From the NCBI GenBank assembly GCA_002404515.1, contig DHJV01000142.1:1-17422 (forward strand): a DNA stretch of 17,422 bases, read 5' to 3'. Numbering within the stretch: the first letter of the stretch is position 1; every line of letters starts with the position of its first letter. This stretch comes from Lachnospiraceae bacterium UBA4711. Its GTDB lineage: Bacteria; Bacillota; Clostridia; Lachnospirales; Lachnospiraceae. Under the pieces are notes generated by a model, which was not told where the DNA came from, ran no database searches, and was given only the letters and a program-made list of their open reading frames with translations. Position numbers and translations under genes: made by a program. Of this stretch, positions 13,256-17,422 are shown in pieces.

Positions 13256-14332
13256 TTACTCTTCATTCATCTTAGCCAACTTTGCAGCCTGATCCGCTGC
13301 GATACATGCATCAATGATCTCCTGAATGTCTCCATTCATGATCTTGTCTAATTTGTATAATGTCAGTCCAATTCGGTGATCCGTTACACGTCCCTGTGGG
13401 AAGTTGTACGTACGGATCTTCTCGGAACGGTCACCCGTACCGACCTGACTCTTACGAAGATCTGCTTCTGCGTCGTGACGCTTCTGCATCTCGATATCTA
13501 ACAGCTTTGTACGAAGCAGAGCAAACGCCTTCGCCTTATTCTGAAGCTGTGACTTCTCTGTCTGGCTGTAGATTACGATTCCGGTTGGAATATGTGTCAG
13601 ACGTACAGCAGAATCCGTTGTGTTGACACACTGTCCGCCATTACCGGATGCACGCATGACATCGATACGGACATCCTTATCCGGGATATCAATCTCATCC
13701 ACTTCCTCTGCCTCCGGAAGTACTGCCACACTGGCGGTACTTGTATGGATTCGTCCGCCACTCTCTGTCTCAGGCACTCGCTGTACACGATGTACACCAC
13801 TCTCGTATTTCAGTACGGAATACGCCCCACTACCAGTTACCATTGCAGTTACCGACTTCATACCGCCGATGCCAATCTCCTCTGCTTCCATCAGCTCGAC
13901 CTTCCAATGACGGCTCTCCGCATAATGCACATACATACGATAAAGCTCTGCTGCGAAAAGAGCTGCCTCGTCTCCACCGGCGCCTGCACGAATCTCCAAG
14001 ATGACATTTCTCTCATCGTTCGGATCCTTTGGCAGAAGCAGAATTTTAAGCTCATTCTCGCATTTTTCTACCTGCTGCTTGGCTGAAGAAAGCTCTTCCT
14101 TCAGCATCTCACGCATTTCTTCGTCGTTCTCGCCCTCTAACATCGATAAGCTGTCATCGATCGTCTGCTTGGCTTCCTTATATTCCTGATATTTCTCTAC
14201 AATTGGTGCCAGGTTTGCCTGTTCCTTCATCAGATTCCGAAAACGCTCCGCATTGCTTGCCACATTCGGATCGGAAAGTTCATTTTGTAATTCGTCCAGA
14301 CGGGCTACCAAATCCTCTAATTTATCAAACAT
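13256..14332 (-). CDS. prfA: Peptide chain release factor 1 (RF1)
   Basis: This 358-residue class I release factor recognises UAA and UAG stop codons and triggers peptidyl-tRNA hydrolysis on the ribosome. It carries the catalytic GGQ (232-234) in RASGNGGQCVNTTDS and the RF1-type codon-recognition tripeptide PET (187-189) in RVPETESGGRIHTS. PxT identifies RF1 rather than RF2, which has SPF. The N-terminal domain is the expected long helical hairpin. GGAGG precedes the ATG. Length is normal. It is the last gene of the DUF1385 - prmC - prfA operon. The upstream gene encodes the enzyme that methylates the glutamine of this GGQ. Confidence 0.98.
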   Translation of the reverse strand: MFDKLEDLVARLDELQNELSDPNVASNAERFRNLMKEQANLAPIVEKYQEYKEAKQTIDDSLSMLEGENDEEMREMLKEELSSAKQQVEKCENELKILLLPKDPNDERNVILEIRAGAGGDEAALFAAELYRMYVHYAESRHWKVELMEAEEIGIGGMKSVTAMVTGSGAYSVLKYESGVHRVQRVPETESGGRIHTSTASVAVLPEAEEVDEIDIPDKDVRIDVMRASGNGGQCVNTTDSAVRLTHIPTGIVIYSQTEKSQLQNKAKAFALLRTKLLDIEMQKRHDAEADLRKSQVGTGDRSEKIRTYNFPQGRVTDHRIGLTLYKLDKIMNGDIQEIIDACIAADQAAKLAKMNEE

Positions 14333-14388
14333 TTTTTATCCTCCAATTGTTATTCGTTTCATCTTATACAATGAAATCAATCTCTATA

Positions 14389-15291
14389 TTATTCTTCTAT
14401 CTTCGATGCGGATGCCGGATACCGTGCAGTCACGATCCGGTCAAGTCCCGCATAATCTTTGATTCCTTTTATATCTGTATATCCGTTCTCTACAAGGAGT
14501 CCCCGAACAGCGTCCAGTTGATCCTGTCCGATTTCAAACAGTATATATCCATCTTCATACAGATACTCCCTCGCTTCCCGAATAATCTTATCATAAAAAT
14601 ATAATCCATCTGCTTTTCCGTCAAGTGCCAGATGCGGTTCAAAATCACGCACCTCTGCCATAAGCTTTGGAATCTCATCCGTCCGGATATACGGCGGGTT
14701 TGATACTATCATATCATATTTTTCTTCAATCTGCGCAAATAAATCGGTCTGTATTACCGTACAATCTGCCTGTAACCGCTCCCGGTTCTTCTTCGTCAGG
14801 GCGATTGCTGCATCCGAAATATCTGCCAGAACAACCGACACGTCTGGAACAAGTTTTGCCACACTGATTCCGATACAGCCGCTCCCACAGCACATATCTA
14901 ATACGTGAAGCTCCCTTACTCCCGTCTGTTCCCGTTTTTTCTCTCCAAGTACCGTCAGTTTCTCACAGGCCTGTTCCACCAGAAGCTCCGTCTCCGGTCT
15001 TGGAATCAGCACCTCTGGTGCTGTTGCGAATTCCATTCCCATAAAATCCTGCGTTCCAAGGATATACTGACACGGCTTATGTGTCATACGTTCCGTGACA
15101 TAGGAATGCAGTCTTTGCGCCTGCTCTTCCGTGACCTCCTCCGCCATACGTAGGATCAGTGTCGAATATGTACAGTCTGCCACGTCCATTGCCAAAAGCC
15201 GGATATCACTGTCCGCCTCCGGGATGTCTGCCTGTCTCAGGCGTTCTAACTCTTCCTTCATCAATGCCTGCCACGTCATAGCTTTCCTCAT
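14389..15291 (-). CDS. prmC: Release factor glutamine N5-methyltransferase
   Basis: This 300-residue enzyme is the SAM-dependent methyltransferase that modifies the GGQ glutamine of RF1/RF2. It has the N-terminal helical substrate domain (1-90), the PrmC/HemK-type segment LIPRPETELLVEQ (95-107), SAM motif I VLDMCCGSGCIGIS (130-143) and the catalytic NPPY (198-201). Its start overlaps the stop of the DUF1385 gene by 4 nt, so translation is probably coupled. prfA follows after 56 nt. The pairing of prmC with its substrate gene is common in bacteria. Confidence 0.97.
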   Translation of the reverse strand: MRKAMTWQALMKEELERLRQADIPEADSDIRLLAMDVADCTYSTLILRMAEEVTEEQAQRLHSYVTERMTHKPCQYILGTQDFMGMEFATAPEVLIPRPETELLVEQACEKLTVLGEKKREQTGVRELHVLDMCCGSGCIGISVAKLVPDVSVVLADISDAAIALTKKNRERLQADCTVIQTDLFAQIEEKYDMIVSNPPYIRTDEIPKLMAEVRDFEPHLALDGKADGLYFYDKIIREAREYLYEDGYILFEIGQDQLDAVRGLLVENGYTDIKGIKDYAGLDRIVTARYPASASKIEE

Positions 15292-16235
15292 TTCTCACTC
15301 TCTGCCTGTTCTGCCAGATATGCGCGCCAGTCCAAAACTGCCTCCACCGAAGCGATGGCAACCTCGACCATATCCTCGGTCGGCTCTTTTGTTGTCAGTC
15401 TCTGGATCAGAAGTCCCGGTTTGCTAAGCAGATTGGCAATCCTTGATTCACTGTTACCTGCAAACCGGATAAATTCATAAGAAATTCCGGCAATCACCGG
15501 TACAAGCAGCACACGCAGCACTAACCGCAGCCACATCGCATCTACCGTGATGCACATAAAGACTAAAATACTTACGATCATAACAATGAACAGAAAACTC
15601 GTTCCACATCGTTTATGGAACCGGGATGCCTGCATGACATTTTCCACCGTCAGCTCGTTTCCATGCTCCAGACAATTGATCGTTTTGTGCTCCGCACCAT
15701 GATACATATATGTCCGCTTGATATCCTCCATACGTGAAATCGCGATCACATACCCAAGGAAGATTGCCAGACGGATCACACCTTCGATGAGTCCGATCAA
15801 CACATGACTTTTTATCACGTCATCCAGAAGCGATGCGATCCACGCCGGAAGCAGCATGAATAGTCCAAACGCCAGTACAATGGAAACTGTAACGGTACCA
15901 GCCATCTCTGCTTTCTCCGCACGCGCTTCCTGTTCCTTCGTCTTTTCTTTCTTTTTTTTCGTTTCCTTCTTCGGTGCTTCCTCTTCCTCGTCCTCGAAGA
16001 ACTGTGCCGAATACATCAGTGTTTTCACGCCGATGGTAAGCGACTGCACAAAACTGAACACCCCTCGCACAATCGGCAGATTGCATACTGCCGGACGGTC
16101 GGAGGTTCCTGTACACCGATTTGTTGTTACCTCTATCTGTTTATCTGGTTTTCGGACTGCGACAGCATATCGGTCATTGTTACGCATCATGACGCCTTCC
16201 ATAACTGCCTGTCCGCCGATATTTATTCTGCTCAT
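15288..16235 (-). CDS. DUF1385 membrane protein (YqhQ-like)
   Basis: This 315-residue protein matches the DUF1385 (PF07136) family, conserved in Firmicutes and of unknown molecular role. Conserved family stretches are IGGQAVMEGVMMR (6-18), MYHGAEHKTI (177-186) and FHKRCGTSF (206-214), the last two flanking membrane helices. Hydrophobic helices lie at about 114-136, 145-166, 213-230 and 236-252. Residues 81-110 are an extremely charged Glu/Lys insert, probably a cytoplasmic loop. GGTGGAG precedes the ATG. It is the first gene of a coupled operon with prmC and prfA, an order often seen in Clostridia. Confidence 0.9.
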   Translation of the reverse strand: MSRINIGGQAVMEGVMMRNNDRYAVAVRKPDKQIEVTTNRCTGTSDRPAVCNLPIVRGVFSFVQSLTIGVKTLMYSAQFFEDEEEEAPKKETKKKKEKTKEQEARAEKAEMAGTVTVSIVLAFGLFMLLPAWIASLLDDVIKSHVLIGLIEGVIRLAIFLGYVIAISRMEDIKRTYMYHGAEHKTINCLEHGNELTVENVMQASRFHKRCGTSFLFIVMIVSILVFMCITVDAMWLRLVLRVLLVPVIAGISYEFIRFAGNSESRIANLLSKPGLLIQRLTTKEPTEDMVEVAIASVEAVLDWRAYLAEQAESEK

Positions 16236-16263
16236 ACTCCACCTTTTTCATACATATGAAAAG

Positions 16264-16291
16264 AGGCTTGCTACATTATTGTAACAAGCCT
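16264..16291 (-). terminator. Terminator after rpmE
   Basis: A 12-bp stem with one C-A mismatch (16264-16275 with 16280-16291) closes a TTAT loop. On the minus strand it is followed by CTTTTCATAT. It lies between rpmE and the DUF1385 gene. I found no clear promoter between it and DUF1385, so the downstream operon may rely on partial read-through. Confidence 0.75.
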
Positions 16292-16311
16292 TATTCCATG
16301 TCATTTCCGTA

Positions 16312-16515
16312 TTATGCCTGAACACCGTACTTACGATTGAACTTATCGATTCTACCACGAGCCTGAGCAGCCTTCTGCTGACCTGTGTAGAATGAATGGC
16401 ACTTTGAACAAATTTCAACGTGGATATCTTCCTTTGTTGAACCTGTTACGAACTCGTTACCACAGTTGCAAACAACCTTTGCCTGATAGTACGCTGGATG
16501 GATTCCTTCTTTCAT
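16312..16515 (-). CDS. rpmE: 50S ribosomal protein L31 (zinc-binding form)
   Basis: The protein has 67 residues from ATG 16513-16515, with AAGAGGTG six nt upstream. The frame extends three codons further to a GTG that is part of the ribosome-binding site and is not the start. The sequence MKEGIHPAYYQAKVVCNCGN continues into STKEDIHVEICSKCHSFYTG and IDKFNRKYG. CNC and CSKC give the four-Cys, zinc-binding C+ form of L31, as opposed to the Zn-independent paralogue made under zinc starvation. It sits in the 50S central protuberance and bridges to the 30S subunit. It is separated from rho by its own promoter. Confidence 0.96.
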   Translation of the reverse strand: MKEGIHPAYYQAKVVCNCGNEFVTGSTKEDIHVEICSKCHSFYTGQQKAAQARGRIDKFNRKYGVQA

Positions 16516-16539
16516 TTCTTTCACCTCTTAAATCATACT

Positions 16540-16563
16540 TGCTACCATGTGCTAGACATAGCA
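16540..16563 (-). promoter_or_regulatory. Leader hairpin upstream of rpmE (possible L31 leader)
   Basis: TGCTA (16540-16544) pairs with TAGCA (16559-16563), and TGT (16548-16550) with ACA (16556-16558), leaving a 3-nt bulge and a 5-nt loop. It lies in the predicted 5' leader, shortly before the ribosome-binding site. L31 leaders with autoregulatory roles have been described in Firmicutes. Whether this hairpin belongs to that class needs a covariance search. Confidence 0.4.
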
Positions 16564-16587
16564 GACTATTTATTACACAACATACGG

Positions 16588-16616
16588 ATTTTATCATACC
16601 ATATCAAGAAATTCAA
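16588..16616 (-). promoter_or_regulatory. rpmE promoter
   Basis: On the minus strand TTGAAT (16611-16616) and TAAAAT (16588-16593) are 17 nt apart, with a TGA immediately before the -10 box (extended -10). Transcription would start near 16581, giving a leader of about 65 nt. It lies between rho and rpmE. Confidence 0.75.
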
Positions 16617-16644
16617 GCATTTTTTTGATTTTTCTGATAAATTT

Positions 16645-17422
16645 CTATCTTCTGCCATATGGCAAAATCTTCTTTACCATCTCAATGAATTCGTGATTAT
16701 TCTTCGTTCTTGCAAAGAGCTTTAGAATCTCATCTGTAAATTCTTCCGACTTGGCAGAGGTCAGTGCCTTGTGGATCATGTTGACCGCCTCCTGCTCTTC
16801 TGGCGTCAGGAGCAGATCGTCACGTCTTGTACCGGACTTTGCAATATCGATAGCCGGGAAGATTCGCTTCTCGGATAATTTCCGGTCAAGCACCAATTCC
16901 ATGTTACCAGTTCCCTTGAACTCCTCGAACACAACATCATCCATACGGCTTCCGGTCTCTACCAGTGCCGTTGCAAGAATCGTCAAACTTCCGCCCTCAC
17001 GCATATTACGTGCCGCACCAAAAAACCGCTTTGGCATATGCAAGGCTGCCGGATCCAGACCACCAGACAACGTTCTTCCACTTGGTGGTACAGTCAGGTT
17101 GTACGCTCTTGCCAGTCTTGTGATACTGTCAAGCAGAATCACAACATCCTTACCATGCTCGACAAGACGCTTTGCACGCTCGATTACCATCTCCGATACA
17201 CGCTTGTGGTGATCTGGAAGCTCATCAAACGTCGAATAAATTACCTCAACATTTTCACCCTCGATAGACTCGCGGATATCTGTCACTTCCTCCGGACGCT
17301 CGTCGATCAAAAGCACGATCAGATGCATGTCCCGGTTTCTTGTGCTGATACTCTTTGCAATCGCTTTTAATAAGGTTGTCTTACCTGCTTTTGGAGGTGA
17401 TACGATCATACCTCTCTGTCCC
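16645..17422 (-). CDS. rho: Transcription termination factor Rho, C-terminal part
   Basis: The gene runs off the right edge; 258 codons are present plus one base. The frame continues upstream of the first internal Met as G-Q-R-G, so this is a truncation by the window, not a short gene. The ATPase core is complete: Walker A SPPKAGKTT, LLIDERPEEVTD, Walker B VVILLDSITRLARAYN, the Q-loop region with PPSGRTLSGG, and the arginine-finger region SGTRRDDLL. The hexamer is an RNA-dependent helicase that releases transcripts at Rho sites. The N-terminal RNA-binding domain lies outside. It precedes rpmE, a common order in Clostridia. Confidence 0.97.
   Translation of the reverse strand, partial: GQRGMIVSPPKAGKTTLLKAIAKSISTRNRDMHLIVLLIDERPEEVTDIRESIEGENVEVIYSTFDELPDHHKRVSEMVIERAKRLVEHGKDVVILLDSITRLARAYNLTVPPSGRTLSGGLDPAALHMPKRFFGAARNMREGGSLTILATALVETGSRMDDVVFEEFKGTGNMELVLDRKLSEKRIFPAIDIAKSGTRRDDLLLTPEEQEAVNMIHKALTSAKSEEFTDEILKLFARTKNNHEFIEMVKKILPYGRR

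Noticed and set aside
1..17422. CRISPR array, rRNA or tRNA genes
   Set aside because: No regularly spaced repeats and no cloverleaf- or rRNA-like stretches were seen on either strand.

Overview
The window looks like a chromosomal segment of a low-to-mid GC Firmicute, most likely a gut Lachnospiraceae. The rho - rpmE - DUF1385 - prmC - prfA gene order, strong Shine-Dalgarno sequences, a MocR-type PdxR beside a pyridoxal/pyridoxamine kinase and a CmpB-type membrane protein all fit that group. I cannot name the species from sequence alone.

Left part (1-6040, ordinary GC): the 5' end of a vitamin B6 kinase gene (minus) diverges from a PdxR-like MocR regulator (plus). The two -35 boxes form an inverted repeat. 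Next is a CmpB-type membrane protein (plus). It converges on a minus-strand operon of yqeY, a membrane-anchored NlpC/P60-like hydrolase and a 7-helix membrane protein with a degenerate GGDEF and an intact EAL domain. A consensus promoter for this operon sits at 6170-6198.

Middle part (about 6200-13180, visibly AT-richer, probably horizontally acquired): a minus-strand island. In transcription order it holds a tyrosine recombinase, an XRE regulator, an ImmA/IrrE-like metallopeptidase tethered to the membrane with an extracytoplasmic Cys/His domain, and five to six small membrane proteins with zinc ribbons. Four of these share almost the same 24-residue zinc-ribbon head (MALI-N/T-CP-x-CG...) followed by unrelated bodies. 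SHOCT domains occur in two places. In one, a single in-frame TGA separates the SHOCT domain from its DUF4234 protein.

The most notable structure is a pair of perfect 30-bp inverted repeats (12044-12073 and 13152-13181) bracketing the recombinase gene and its upstream region. Each repeat has the layout of a tyrosine-recombinase crossover site: 9-bp arms matching 8/9 around a 9-bp asymmetric spacer. Just inside the right repeat is a strong outward-facing promoter (TTGACA, 17 nt, TAAAAT). As drawn, it runs into the terminator shared with prfA. If the segment flipped, it would point at the XRE/ImmA/zinc-ribbon operon, whose ribosome-binding site begins immediately outside the left repeat. The layout is like the Salmonella Hin/fljBA switch, but with a tyrosine recombinase inside its own 1.1-kb invertible segment.

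Right part (13218-17422): translation-termination housekeeping genes on the minus strand. These are rho (partial), rpmE with its own promoter and a possible leader hairpin, a terminator, then DUF1385 - prmC - prfA as a tightly coupled operon ending in a strong bidirectional terminator that insulates it from the island.
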